A stretch of 23,603 bases of DNA, from positions 1 through 23,603 of the forward strand of contig CAXXKP010000008.1 of assembly GCA_963663665.2 (NCBI GenBank). Direction: 5' to 3'. Below, one piece after another: positions 15,144-23,603 of the stretch (position 1 is the first letter of the stretch; each line of letters opens with the position of its first letter). The stretch is from SABI01 sp963663665. Its GTDB lineage: Bacteria; Spirochaetota; Spirochaetia; Sphaerochaetales; Sphaerochaetaceae. The position numbers and the translations under genes are program-made. The notes under the pieces were generated by a model that saw only the letters and a program-made list of their open reading frames with translations, did no database searches and had not been told where the DNA came from.

Positions 15144-16809
15144 TTAATAATTGGCAAGTGACTCACTCAATTCACCAGAAGCAAGATACTGCTGATATTG
15201 CTTATCGTAGAGAGCAAATATCTCAGGATTCGGATAATAGGTTTTTCCAAATGAACTACAATATTTCTGTTGGCATTCAGGAATATTCTTGAATATGCCA
15301 GCAGCAACGCTCGCATAAATTGCAGCTCCCTTCGCACACACGTGTTTCTCTGTTGATACTTGAATTGGTACTTTCATTGCATCACTAAGCATTTGCATGA
15401 CAAAAGAGGATTTCTCTGCTATTCCCCCAACCGCAATGATATTGTCAACGTTAATTCCATTATCAAGTAAGGATTCAAATATTCTTCGACTTCCAAAAAC
15501 AGTCCCTTTTACTACCGCACAATACAAGGCAGGCAGGTCACTGCTTAGACTAAGATTTGCAAGTATTGATTTTACGTGTTCATTCAAAGATGGGTATCGT
15601 CTTCCATTAAACCAATCAAGAGCCAATTCATGGTGGTAAATATATGAAGTAGCTTTTGCTTCAATATCTTTAATGAAGTTTTTTTCTATGTGAGAAACCA
15701 ATTTTTCATGTTCTTCACGTGAAATCACGCTCTCAAATAGACTCTTTTGAGAGAGAGCCCATAATCCGATTCCCTTAATCCAATTATACGAATCACCAAA
15801 AGCAGGCTGGCTCATTTCCAACCCCATATAACCAGGAACTATAGAATCCTCTGCTTGCCCACATATTTCTTTAAGATTTTTCCCCTGAACTTTGTTTCTG
15901 GTCTCTATGACAAGATCTACTGTTGATGTTCCTAATACTTTAACCATGGTCCCAAGTTTTATTCCTGCACCAACTCCACCAGCGTGGGCGTCAAAGGATC
16001 CCATACCAATGATAGCATCTTTATTTACGTTGAGAATCTCTGCCCACGTTGGGCTAATCTTTCCCAAAGCTGTTCCTGCTGGAACGATAACGTGAGGATA
16101 TCTATCAAATATAGTCGCTAAATAGGGATCTAATGTTTCAAGACAATCCCTACTTGGAAGTCCTCCAAACTCACTATTGAATAATGCCTTATGTCCTGCT
16201 CCACATGAACCTCTATAAAGAACAGCAGGATGGGTATTCCCTATCAGAAGGCCAGCAATCCAATCAGAGTGTTCAACCCACGTGTATGCATGTTTTTTTA
16301 TAAGCTCATCTGTTCTAATTGTATGAAGTATTTTAGCCCAAAACCATTCAGAAGAATACACCCCTTGGTATTTAGTATAATCTATCTCCCAAGTACTGAA
16401 TCTCTCATGTATCTCTTTTGCCTCCTCAATTGATGAATGATCTTTCCAAAGATGAAACATCGCATGAGGATTCTCACTAAAATTTGGTAACAGGCCATAA
16501 GGGTGTTCCCTCTTCATCTACAGGGCATGGAGTAGAACCCGTAGTATCAACTGCAATTCCAACTATATCTAACCCTGCATTCACATACGCATTATTCAAT
16601 GCATCACTAAAGGCATTTGTCAATGAATGTAAATAATCTTTAGCATGTTGCCTATAGATGCTTTCTGAGGGATTACAATATTTTTTCAAGCCCCAACTAT
16701 GATAGAGACTTACCCCATGAGAGACTTCTTTCCCATTTTTAGCATTACACAGTAACACTCGTACTGAATCCGTTCCAAAATCCACACCTGCTAATAATTC
16801 TTTTCTCAT
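15144..16809 (-). pseudogene. AraB-type ribulokinase (FGGY family), one frameshift
   Basis: With one base removed near 16498-16502 this reads as a 554-residue FGGY kinase, close to the roughly 566 of E. coli AraB. The N-terminal frame ends GIAVDTTGSTPCPVDEEGTP and the other resumes YGLLPNFSENPHAMFHLW, an uninterrupted ribulokinase sequence. Signature parts are AGVDFGTDSVRVLL, VDTTGSTP, YSSEWFWAKILH, the catalytic-Asp loop GMGSFDAHAGGVGAG and GTSTVDLV. The expected reaction is ATP-dependent phosphorylation of ribulose to ribulose 5-phosphate; AraB enzymes also accept ribitol and arabitol. It is the last gene of the operon, 14 bases after the dehydrogenase, with AAAGGATCT before ATG 16809. The break is probably a sequence error in CCCTTA, since nothing else is damaged. 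Confidence 0.9.
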
Positions 16810-16823
16810 AAAGATCCTTTAGG

Positions 16824-17591
16824 TTAATAGCATGAATAGCCACCATCCATCACAAGGTTTGCACCTGTGGTGTATGTAGCAATTGGACTCACTAGATATA
16901 ATACTCCTCCAGCCATTTCTTCTGCGACACCCATTCGTTTTGTGGGGCACATTGAGAACCATGTATCTTGCCATGCTTTATTCGTAGTCGCTGGAGTCAT
17001 GTCAGTGCAGATATACCCAGGACTTATTGAATTTACTCGAATGTTATGTTTAGCCCATTCACATGCTAATGAACGTGTTAACTGAATGACTCCCGCTTTT
17101 GCTGCATTGTATGCAACTTGTTCTTGAGGATAATTAACAATCATACCAGACATTGAAGCCGTATTAACAATGGCACCACCGATCCCATCAGCTATCATAA
17201 TTCTACCAACTGCTCGAGCCACGAGAAATACCGCATTGAGATCAATATCAATAACTTTACTCCATTCATCATAGGTCATATCCTCAGATTTCACACAATA
17301 GGCAATTCCTGCATTATTAAATAGAACATGGATACCACCAAAAGTCTCTTTTACATGCATAACTGCGGCATTAACTTCCTTTTCTTTTGTCAAGTCAGCT
17401 TTTATACCTATGGCTTTTCTTCCCAATTGTTCTATTGCCTTTACGGTTTCACCAGAATCGATGATATCTATCACTGCTATATCAGCACCAGCCTTCGCAA
17501 ACACAATCGCAGTTGCTTGTCCTATGCCTCTTGCACCACCAGTAATAATTGCAACTTTTCCCTTCAAACTAAACATTTGTTGATAATCCAT
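16824..17591 (-). CDS. NAD-dependent short-chain dehydrogenase, likely polyol/ketose type
   Basis: A 255-residue SDR of classical length. It has the TGGARGIG cofactor loop (17-24), Asp42 at the end of strand 2 (VIDII), favouring NAD over NADP, NNAG (92-95), and catalytic S148, Y161 and K165 in ASMSG and YNAAKAG. The stretch NTASMSGMIVNYPQEQVAYN is typical of SDRs acting on sugar alcohols and ketoses, such as D-arabinitol 2-dehydrogenase and sorbose reductase. It begins 15 bases after the permease gene with a GAGGAG ribosome site, and precedes the ribulokinase by 14 bases. A likely role is oxidising an imported polyol to the ketose that the kinase phosphorylates. The precise substrate is an inference from context. 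Confidence 0.88.
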   Translation of the reverse strand: MDYQQMFSLKGKVAIITGGARGIGQATAIVFAKAGADIAVIDIIDSGETVKAIEQLGRKAIGIKADLTKEKEVNAAVMHVKETFGGIHVLFNNAGIAYCVKSEDMTYDEWSKVIDIDLNAVFLVARAVGRIMIADGIGGAIVNTASMSGMIVNYPQEQVAYNAAKAGVIQLTRSLACEWAKHNIRVNSISPGYICTDMTPATTNKAWQDTWFSMCPTKRMGVAEEMAGGVLYLVSPIATYTTGANLVMDGGYSCY

Positions 17592-17606
17592 TATCTTTTC
17601 TCCTCA

Positions 17607-18431
17607 TTATCCTTTAACTGAACCCGAAGTAAGTCCTTTCACAAGCGATTTCTGTGCCGAAAATCCCAACACAATTGGTATCATAACGATAAGTGTCCCC
17701 GTTGCACACATTTTACCCCAAAAATATCCCTGTTGGGTCATATATTTACTCATATATACTGCAAGAGTTGTAGATTCGGTGTACGTAATCGTTATTGCAA
17801 AGAAAAATTCATTCCACGTAATAATGAATACAAGAAATGCAGCGGAGATAATCCCATTACGCACAAGAGGGAGCATGATATGGTAAAAAGTCTTCCATCT
17901 TGAACACCCATCGATCTTGGTGGCCTCAATGATATCAATGGGAATCTCTTTGAAAAAGTTGGTAACAAGCCAAATCATCATAGGGATTCCAGCCCCTGAA
18001 TAGAGTAGAATAAGTGAAATAGGGTTATCTATCATTTGTATCTTCTGAAAAATAATAAATACAGGAATGATTACAGCAATAGCTGGTAAGAATGTTGTTG
18101 AAACAAACCAGAAATAGATACCATTCGGACTTTTTACTGGTGAAAAGACCAGTGCATAACTTGCTGGAACAGAGAGAATTGTGGTAACTAGTACAGTACC
18201 GAGAGTTATCACGAGAGAGTTCTTTAAACTCAGAAAGAATGTATCAGAGATAACTTCCTTATAATTTTCTAAAGTAGGAGAGAAAAAGAGAGCTGGAATA
18301 GCCACATCAACTTCGGTTTTAAAACTTGAAATCACCATATAAAAGATTGGGAATATCCAGAAGAATGATATGATAATAGCTAGAGCGCTATAAAGAATAT
18401 AGTTTCTTTTGCCTTTCGTAATAGATAACAT
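17607..18431 (-). CDS. ABC sugar transporter permease (SmoG/MalG-like)
   Basis: A 274-residue inner-membrane permease with six predicted helices, beginning MLSITKGKRNYILYSALAII. The cytoplasmic EAA loop, IDIIEATKIDGCSRWKTF with HIMLPLVRNG after it, is the docking site for the transporter ATPase. The C-terminus, LVKGLTSGSVKG, is the usual end of MalG-type CUT1 permeases. It starts 14 bases after the first permease gene with an AAGGAT site. It is paired with the upstream permease and the solute-binding protein; no ATPase gene is present in the operon. Confidence 0.94.
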   Translation of the reverse strand: MLSITKGKRNYILYSALAIIISFFWIFPIFYMVISSFKTEVDVAIPALFFSPTLENYKEVISDTFFLSLKNSLVITLGTVLVTTILSVPASYALVFSPVKSPNGIYFWFVSTTFLPAIAVIIPVFIIFQKIQMIDNPISLILLYSGAGIPMMIWLVTNFFKEIPIDIIEATKIDGCSRWKTFYHIMLPLVRNGIISAAFLVFIITWNEFFFAITITYTESTTLAVYMSKYMTQQGYFWGKMCATGTLIVMIPIVLGFSAQKSLVKGLTSGSVKG

Positions 18432-18445
18432 ATTGGTATATCCTT

Positions 18446-19315
18446 TTAATCTTTATTTGTAGCCTTGAAGAACTTTTGAGTCAAAAACAAGGTAATGGCG
18501 ACGGTGATAACGGCAAGTGCTGCTGCTTTTCCAATTGACCAGTTAAAGAACACAGTCCTATATGTAAGGTATGGGAGGTTCGCCGAGCTATATCCAGGAC
18601 CTCCTTGAGTCGTTACATACACAAGCCCAAATACTTTCAATATATTTATAAGTCCTAATGTCATAGCTGTGTTAATATGCGATCGTATGATAGGTATCTG
18701 TATCTTTAATAATGTCTGCAGCCCACTGGCGCCTTCAATTTGAGCGCTTTCTAATATTTCTTCCGAAACACCTTGGAGGCCTGCAAAAATAATTAAAAAG
18801 AAGAAAGGAGTCCATTGCCATACAATAAGTATTATAATTGTAATAAGTGAGTGCTGGCCAAAGAAATCGATGGGGGCAATACCAAAAAAACTACATATAT
18901 AGTAGTTTAACCCTAAACTTGGATTCAATAACAGTGTTTTCCATACAATACCAACTACACAATCCATGACAAAATATGGAATGATAAAGAGCGATCTACA
19001 AAAGTAACCTAAAAAAAGTTTTCGATTGAATAGAACACCTAGCAAGATTGCAATTACCGTACATAATGCTAAACAAGCTATTAAAATATATAACGTGTTA
19101 AGAAGTACTTGCCAAAAATTTGGATCGATAAAAATCTCACCATAATTTTTAAGTCCATTGAAAGAAATACCTTGATCAGGTCTCTTGATATTCCATTTCA
19201 CAGTAGAGAGGATAATTGTCATCAAAAAAGGTATTTGAGTAATTGCAGCTACAACAACAACCGCAGGTAAAAGTAATTTTGTACTATGATCTTTCTTTCG
19301 AATAATTTTTTCCAT
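18446..19315 (-). CDS. ABC sugar transporter permease (SmoF/MalF-like)
   Basis: A 289-residue permease with six predicted helices and the EAA loop EILESAQIEGASGLQTLLKI followed by QIPIIRS. ATG 19315 (MEKIIRKKDHS) is preferred because TTAGGAA lies just upstream; an in-frame ATG at 19342 would place the start inside a hairpin and lacks a ribosome site. A charged N-terminal tail, then LLPAVVVVAAITQIPF as the first helix, is typical of CUT1 MalF-type subunits. With the second permease it forms the membrane channel for a sugar or polyol. Confidence 0.93.
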   Translation of the reverse strand: MEKIIRKKDHSTKLLLPAVVVVAAITQIPFLMTIILSTVKWNIKRPDQGISFNGLKNYGEIFIDPNFWQVLLNTLYILIACLALCTVIAILLGVLFNRKLFLGYFCRSLFIIPYFVMDCVVGIVWKTLLLNPSLGLNYYICSFFGIAPIDFFGQHSLITIIILIVWQWTPFFFLIIFAGLQGVSEEILESAQIEGASGLQTLLKIQIPIIRSHINTAMTLGLINILKVFGLVYVTTQGGPGYSSANLPYLTYRTVFFNWSIGKAAALAVITVAITLFLTQKFFKATNKD

Positions 19316-19333
19316 CTTGTTTCCTAACATAGT

Positions 19334-19373
19334 AAAACCCAATACTGATTCTTTTTACGAGAAGAGTATTGGG
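19334..19373 (-). terminator. Stem-loop with short U-run between binding protein and permease genes
   Basis: CCCAATACT and AGTATTGGG are perfect 9-bp complements, with a further TTCT/AGAA pairing inside the loop. In the mRNA direction (minus strand) the stem is followed by UUUU. A partial terminator or 3' stabiliser in this position would let the binding protein be made in excess over the permeases, a common arrangement in sugar ABC operons. Confidence 0.6.
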
Positions 19374-19387
19374 CTATTACCAAGAAT

Positions 19388-20734
19388 TTACTTACGATAT
19401 CCGCCTTCAATAGCAGCTTTATCGATTAAAGCTTGTGAAGCAGAAAGACTAGCGTCGAGAGATTTTTGTCCAGCTACATAAGCTGCGAGTTCAGCAGCTA
19501 CAGCTTCACCCCAAGAAGAATACTCAGGAAGGTTTGGTAAGGAATTCCCTGTGTATGGAGTAGGCTTGAGTGCTGGTTGGTTAAGGTTAGCACTTTGGAT
19601 ACTTTCTAACGTCATAGGTGCAAAATCACATGCAGCAATATAAGCAGGATCTTGATAGGTAGATACTCTTGTCCCTGAAGGGGTTGCAGCGAATCCAAAC
19701 TCGGCTTGTACACGCTTTACATAATCTTTGCTCGTTGCCCATCTCAAGAAATCGAATGCACCATCTTTGTTTTTAGAATTAGCAGTGACAGCAATTCCCC
19801 AACCACCAATAGTTCCATTGTTTGCTTTTACAGCGGTAGGAGTTTTTGCATATCCAACTTTCCCAGCTACTGCAGAACCTTCTTTTGCAAACGTACCAGC
19901 TGATACTGTTGCATCATAATAAATTGCAGCTTTTCCTTGAGCAAAAAGGTTAAGACATTCTGTATATCCAGAAGTTGTAGGACTCTCTTCAGCAACGGTT
20001 AACAATTTCTTGTAGAATTCCCACGAGTTTCTGACTTCTTTTGAATCATAGGTAGCGTTCCATGCTGCATCATAATACTGACCACCGAACGCATACATAA
20101 TTGATCCGAATATATACATATTCTCACCATATCCAGCTAATCCTCTGATTGCAATACCAGAAATACCTTTTGCTTTATCATCACATGCTTTTGCAAGTTG
20201 GTAAATTTGTTCCCAAGTTGGATTTTCAGGCATGGTCAGGTTATTCTTTGCAAAGATTTCTTTGTTATAACAAATCATAGTTGATTCTGAATAGAATGGT
20301 AGCGCTGCAAGTCCGTTTTTAGGAGATGAACATGAGACTCTCACTGAACCAATAACATCTTCTAAATCATATGCATCTCGTTCAGCTTGTGAAAGTTTTG
20401 CAAACATACCGTCGAGTGGTTCTGTCCAACCATTATCAAGATATGTTCCCATATCTGAAGTACCTAATGTAATTAAATCAAATCCACCACCACCAAGGCT
20501 TACATCCTGTGTGATCTTTGATCTAATTTCATTCTCTGATAAAATAGTAAAGACGACCTCAGTCCCAGTCTCTTCAGTATACTGCTTTGATAATTTTTCC
20601 ATCATTATCATTGCATCATTGTTTACAGAAGCCACTTTCACTACTGCCTTTGAATTGCTTTCTGTAGAACCAGCCGCGAATACGCCGCCCATTAATACAG
20701 TAAGTACTAATAGCGTCACGATACATTTCTTCAT
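19388..20734 (-). CDS. Extracellular sugar/polyol-binding protein of an ABC transporter
   Basis: A 448-residue family 1 solute-binding protein. The ATG at 20734 follows an AGGAGG site. The signal peptide (MKKCIVTLLVLTVLMGGVFA) is cleaved before AGSTES and has no lipobox cysteine, a form common in Sphaerochaeta-type spirochaetes. The protein is therefore probably free in the periplasm. Typical motifs include FDLITLGTSDMGTYLDNGW, LPFYSESTMICYNKEIF, FAQGKAAIYYDATVSAGTF and GTIGGWGIAVTANS, as in binding proteins for maltose-like sugars and polyols. It would deliver the substrate to the two permeases. It lies 22 bases after the ROK regulator in the same operon. The ligand cannot be read from sequence; the neighbouring genes suggest a pentitol or similar. 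Confidence 0.92.
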   Translation of the reverse strand: MKKCIVTLLVLTVLMGGVFAAGSTESNSKAVVKVASVNNDAMIMMEKLSKQYTEETGTEVVFTILSENEIRSKITQDVSLGGGGFDLITLGTSDMGTYLDNGWTEPLDGMFAKLSQAERDAYDLEDVIGSVRVSCSSPKNGLAALPFYSESTMICYNKEIFAKNNLTMPENPTWEQIYQLAKACDDKAKGISGIAIRGLAGYGENMYIFGSIMYAFGGQYYDAAWNATYDSKEVRNSWEFYKKLLTVAEESPTTSGYTECLNLFAQGKAAIYYDATVSAGTFAKEGSAVAGKVGYAKTPTAVKANNGTIGGWGIAVTANSKNKDGAFDFLRWATSKDYVKRVQAEFGFAATPSGTRVSTYQDPAYIAACDFAPMTLESIQSANLNQPALKPTPYTGNSLPNLPEYSSWGEAVAAELAAYVAGQKSLDASLSASQALIDKAAIEGGYRK

Positions 20735-20756
20735 CTTCGTTCCTCCTAATATTTTG

Positions 20757-22009
20757 TTATTGATATTCTAGATTTAGAAAATCAAATAATTTTTTTGTTT
20801 TAATAAAATGTTTTAATAGAGCAATATTTGCTCCAAGCAAAACTCCTTTATCTTGATAGGCCGAGAAACGAATTTTCGTTACATGGAAAATTTCTTTTGG
20901 TAAAAACATTTCAAGATATGTATTTAATTGCTTATAGAATTTGTCGCTTCTGATCATCTTATCCCCAAGTACAATCACTTCAGGGTTAAGGATGAAAATA
21001 ATACCTGTGAGTCCATATGCTAGATAACGAGCCATTTTGCTTACACAAAACTCAGCAAGACTATCTCCAGCCTCATATGCATCATAAATCTCTTCAATAG
21101 TAGATTTCGTGGAAAGAATTGATTCAGGGAATTCAGGGAGATTCTCAACAACTCTGTGTTGTAGAGCCAATGGACTCGCATGGTCTTCAAATAATCCACC
21201 GTAATTCAAGATTCCCTTTCTCGGAATAAAACTGCCACTAGCCGGATTAATTCCCATATGACCAACTTCGCCAGCTATACCATTGAACCCTGAAAAGACC
21301 TCACCATTGATGATGATACCACCACCGAAGCCAACATCTGCTACGATATTCAACATTGAAGTTGGTGTATGTTCTTCGTTTTTGCAATAATAATCCCACT
21401 CTGCAAGGGAACTCACCTTAGCATCATGTTCTATATACACAAAATAATCGGGATAATGCTGCTCGAAAAAAGACTTCAGTTCGATTTTCTCTAGAACAGA
21501 AGCAATATCTGCTTTAATAATATAAGTCCCTTTATCTTGAAATAACCATCCGAGCGTAGCAATTGAAATACCCAGTATTTTTTTATTTTGTGCTTTACAA
21601 ATTTCAATAATCTGGTCTGTATGTTCAAGAATGATTTTCAATGACTTTATCTGGAGTCTCATCATCACTATAATAGGGTACGGTAACATAATTATTAACT
21701 TCCCCATCGAAATCACTCGTACAGAATATAATCTGGTTTGCTTGGATTCTGATAATGATCGAGACAACTGAGTTAATAGATAAAGAGAGCCCAGCTACCT
21801 TTCTTCCATTACTCGCATTAATAGAACCTACATCTTTTACAATTCCTCGGTTTATGAATGACTGAATGATATTTGTAATAGTTGCTTTATTTAATCCTGT
21901 ATTTCTTGCCAAGTCGACACGGGAAATCGGACCATCATTCAATAAGCTTTCAAAGACGATACATCGGTTTGATTTTTGTATATCAGAAAGGATTTTTTCC
22001 TAATTTCAT
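20757..22009 (-). pseudogene. ROK-family transcriptional repressor, two single-base frameshifts
   Basis: Removing one A at about 21992-21997 (six A's to five) and one at about 21638-21641 (four to three) restores a 416-residue ROK regulator starting at ATG 22009 (MKLGKILSDIQKSNR). The N-terminal winged helix-turn-helix reads NDGPISRVDLARNTGLNKATITNII. The ROK domain keeps EHDAKVSSLAEW, VADVGFGGGIIINGEVF and IAGEVGHMGINP, but the usual zinc-binding cysteines (CxCGxxGCLE) are absent: the region reads ILNYGGLFEDHAS. ROK regulators release DNA when a sugar or sugar phosphate binds. As first gene of the operon and beside the divergent dehydrogenase, it probably controls both. Both breaks are in A-runs, suggesting sequence error. 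Confidence 0.85.
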
Positions 22010-22020
22010 CGAAACACCCC

Positions 22021-22051
22021 CATGTATTCATTTATATCATGCATTCATTTA
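22021..22051 (-). repeat. Direct repeat upstream of the ROK gene
   Basis: On the minus strand, TAAATGAATGCATG (22051-22038) and TAAATGAATACATG (22034-22021) match at 13 of 14 positions and are offset by 17 bases. They lie 12-42 bases before the ROK start, within its likely leader. They may be paired regulator sites or a small tandem duplication. Confidence 0.5.
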
Positions 22052-22414
22052 AATATTAAATTCTTTTGCTGTTTATTATTTTTTTTGTTTATTTTTTAAA
22101 CTATTTCTATATCAAACCTAGCACACGATATTTGAGCTGTCAATGAATATTTATCTTTTTTTCAAGAAAACGTTAACACAAACTATCTTTACATAAAGAA
22201 GAGATCTTTAGATAAACAATGCTAACCTTCATCACTTCCTTATATATACAAGCAAGATCCAAAGAAGTATGCTTATAAAAACCATACATTGTTAAAATTA
22301 TTCTATTTATTTATATATTAATGATTTATAATACACTTTATATTTTCAGGCATTGAAGTAGAAGGATAAATATTCAAGAAAGTGGATCAATAATGATTTT
22401 ATAATTTTTTTTGA

Positions 22415-22428
22415 ATATTTCGAAATAT
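22415..22428. promoter_or_regulatory. Perfect 14-bp palindrome, candidate operator
   Basis: ATATTTCGAAATAT is exactly self-complementary and lies about 70 bases upstream of the dehydrogenase -35 box, in the control region shared with the ROK gene. It is a plausible binding site for a dimeric regulator, though short AT-rich palindromes arise by chance in such sequence. Confidence 0.35.
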
Positions 22429-22496
22429 ATTCACAATTGAATTCATTCTTACTGGTAATTAGTAAGGTAATTATGTGAGTTAATCAAAAAAAACTA

Positions 22497-22525
22497 TTGC
22501 AAAGAAAAATATGTCATGCTAACAT
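22497..22525 (+). promoter_or_regulatory. Probable promoter of the polyol dehydrogenase
   Basis: TTGCAA (22497-22502) and TAACAT (22520-22525) are separated by 17 bases, each with four or five of six consensus positions. The gene begins 80 bases after the -10 box. Confidence 0.4.
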
Positions 22526-22604
22526 CTAATAAATTTATTTGATAAACTTTTTACTACTTAACCGTTTACATTTTAAATCATCAAAATATTGCAAGGAGAA
22601 GTAC

Positions 22605-23603
22605 ATGTCTATACCAATTACAATGAAGACTGCTGTGATGTATGAAACTTCCAAAATAAGATTTGAAGAGAGAAAGGTACCCTCGCCTTCTCGCGATTCA
22701 GTCCTCGTTAAATTAGAATATGTTGGTATCTGTGGTTCTGATGCCATTTATTCGCACATGGCTCTATTGGAGAAAGTTATGTAACAGAGCCGATGGTGCT
22801 GGACATGAGCCTGGTGGAACAGTCGTTCAAGTTGGCCAAGATGTTACTCACTTAAAAGAGGGAGATAGAGTCGCTATCGAACCTGGTATTCCCTGCTGAA
22901 ATGTGATTATTGCAAAGAAGGTAAATATAACTTATGTAGAGAAGTATTTTTCTATGCATCTCTTCCTGTTGTAGAAGGGTGTTTTACCCAATACATTTCT
23001 CATCCTGCCAATCTTTGTTATAAACTACCTGATAATGTAAGCACACTTGAAGGAGCTCTTATGGAGCCCCCTTGCAGTAGGGTTCCATGCTGCGAGTCAA
23101 GCAGAAGTAAAAGTTGGTAAAAGTGCTGTGATCCTCGGCGCTGGATGCATAGTGCTCATGACTCTATTATCACTTAAGAGGTATGGGAGTGCAAGATATT
23201 ATCGTTGTAGATATCATGCAAAACAGGTTGGAGAAAGCATTATCTCTTGGCGCTACCCATATTATTAATGCGAGTACCTGTGATCCAGTAGAAAAATTAC
23301 CTCACCCTTACAGATCATGGTGCCGATTATTCATTTGAAAACTGCAGGGAATGAAACAACTCTCATGCAGATAGCTAAAATGACTAAAAGAGGTGGAACC
23401 ATCACTTTAGTTGGATATACCGCAAAAAGGTACGGCAAAGTTGAATGTAAACTGGATAATTGATAATGAGATGACAATTAAGACAGTATTCAGATATAGA
23501 AATCACTACCCTACTATCATCAAGGCAGTTTCAGAGGATCTATCCCTCTACATAAGATTACAACAGACATATTTGATTTGATGATATTCAAAAAGGTTTT
23601 GAA
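22605..23603 (+). pseudogene. Zinc-dependent polyol (sorbitol/xylitol-type) dehydrogenase, many indels, 3' end outside the window
   Basis: AAGGAG precedes ATG 22605 by six bases. After correcting about ten single-base indels, the sequence reads as a medium-chain dehydrogenase of the sorbitol/xylitol group. Visible landmarks are VGICGSDA (catalytic zinc Cys), HGSIGESYVTEPM, GHEPGGTVVQVG (zinc His-Glu), GDRVAIEPGIPC then KCDYCKEGKYNLC (structural zinc cysteines), EGCFTQYISHPA, the coenzyme loop VILGAGCI, and RGGTITLVGYT. The enzyme oxidises a polyol to a ketose with NAD. About 333 of roughly 345 residues are present. It is transcribed away from the ROK operon and probably shares its regulation. 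The indels occur without a matching load of substitutions, so they look like sequence errors near a contig end more than decay. Confidence 0.85.

Larger units (their letters stand above)
22010..22604. other. Divergent control region between the ROK operon and the dehydrogenase
   Basis: About 595 very A+T-rich bases carrying signals for both directions: a 14-base direct repeat (22021-22051), a perfect palindrome (22415-22428), and a sigma-70-like promoter for the dehydrogenase (22497-22525). A TTGATA on the minus strand (22115-22110) is a possible -35 for the ROK operon, but no good -10 follows. No coding sequence is supported. Confidence 0.5.

Noticed and set aside
1..23603. CRISPR array or toxin-antitoxin pair
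   Set aside because: No regularly spaced repeats were seen, and no adjacent pair of small genes with recognisable toxin or antitoxin features was found.

Overview
This 23.6 kb window is A+T-rich bacterial DNA, most likely from a spirochaete of the Sphaerochaeta/Treponema kind. The evidence is indirect: a sugar-binding protein whose signal peptide ends FAAGSTES without a lipobox cysteine, lipoproteins with loose lipoboxes, small outer-membrane beta-barrel proteins ending in an aromatic residue, and an ABC sugar locus without its own ATPase. No rRNA or tRNA gene is present to confirm the placement.

Layout. (1) 1-2404: the 3' part of a sensor histidine kinase, then a monocistronic outer-membrane barrel protein with a candidate operator and a strong terminator. 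(2) 2445-4947: a complete IS66-family element (tnpA, tnpB, tnpC on the minus strand) with matching terminal repeats. (3) 5896-7955: a two-gene ISAs1-type transposase unit, in which an unrecognised 210-aa protein overlaps the transposase gene by 4 bases; a perfect inverted repeat overlaps its probable promoter. (4) 8509-14816: a four-gene plus-strand envelope locus with two LPP20-like lipoproteins, a CsgG/LpoB-like protein carrying a beta-rich C-terminal extension, and a roughly 1092-residue lipoprotein with seven fibronectin type III repeats. This is the best candidate for a little-described system. (5) 15144-22009 (minus): a sugar or polyol utilisation operon of ROK regulator, solute-binding protein, two permeases, short-chain dehydrogenase and AraB-type ribulokinase, with a divergent zinc-dependent polyol dehydrogenase at 22605-23603. 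Together they suggest uptake of a pentitol or related sugar alcohol, oxidation to a ketopentose such as ribulose, and phosphorylation into the pentose phosphate pathway.

Sequence quality. Four genes are broken by single-base indels, and their density climbs towards the right edge: one at about 12.42 kb, one at 16.50 kb, two at 21.64-22.00 kb, and about ten between 22.75 and 23.58 kb. Each is repaired by adding or removing one base, often in a homopolymer, with the protein otherwise well conserved. This looks like unpolished sequence near a contig end more than gene decay. The 12.42 kb break is the exception worth testing, because it falls on CTT TAG, which resembles the shifty stop of prfB.
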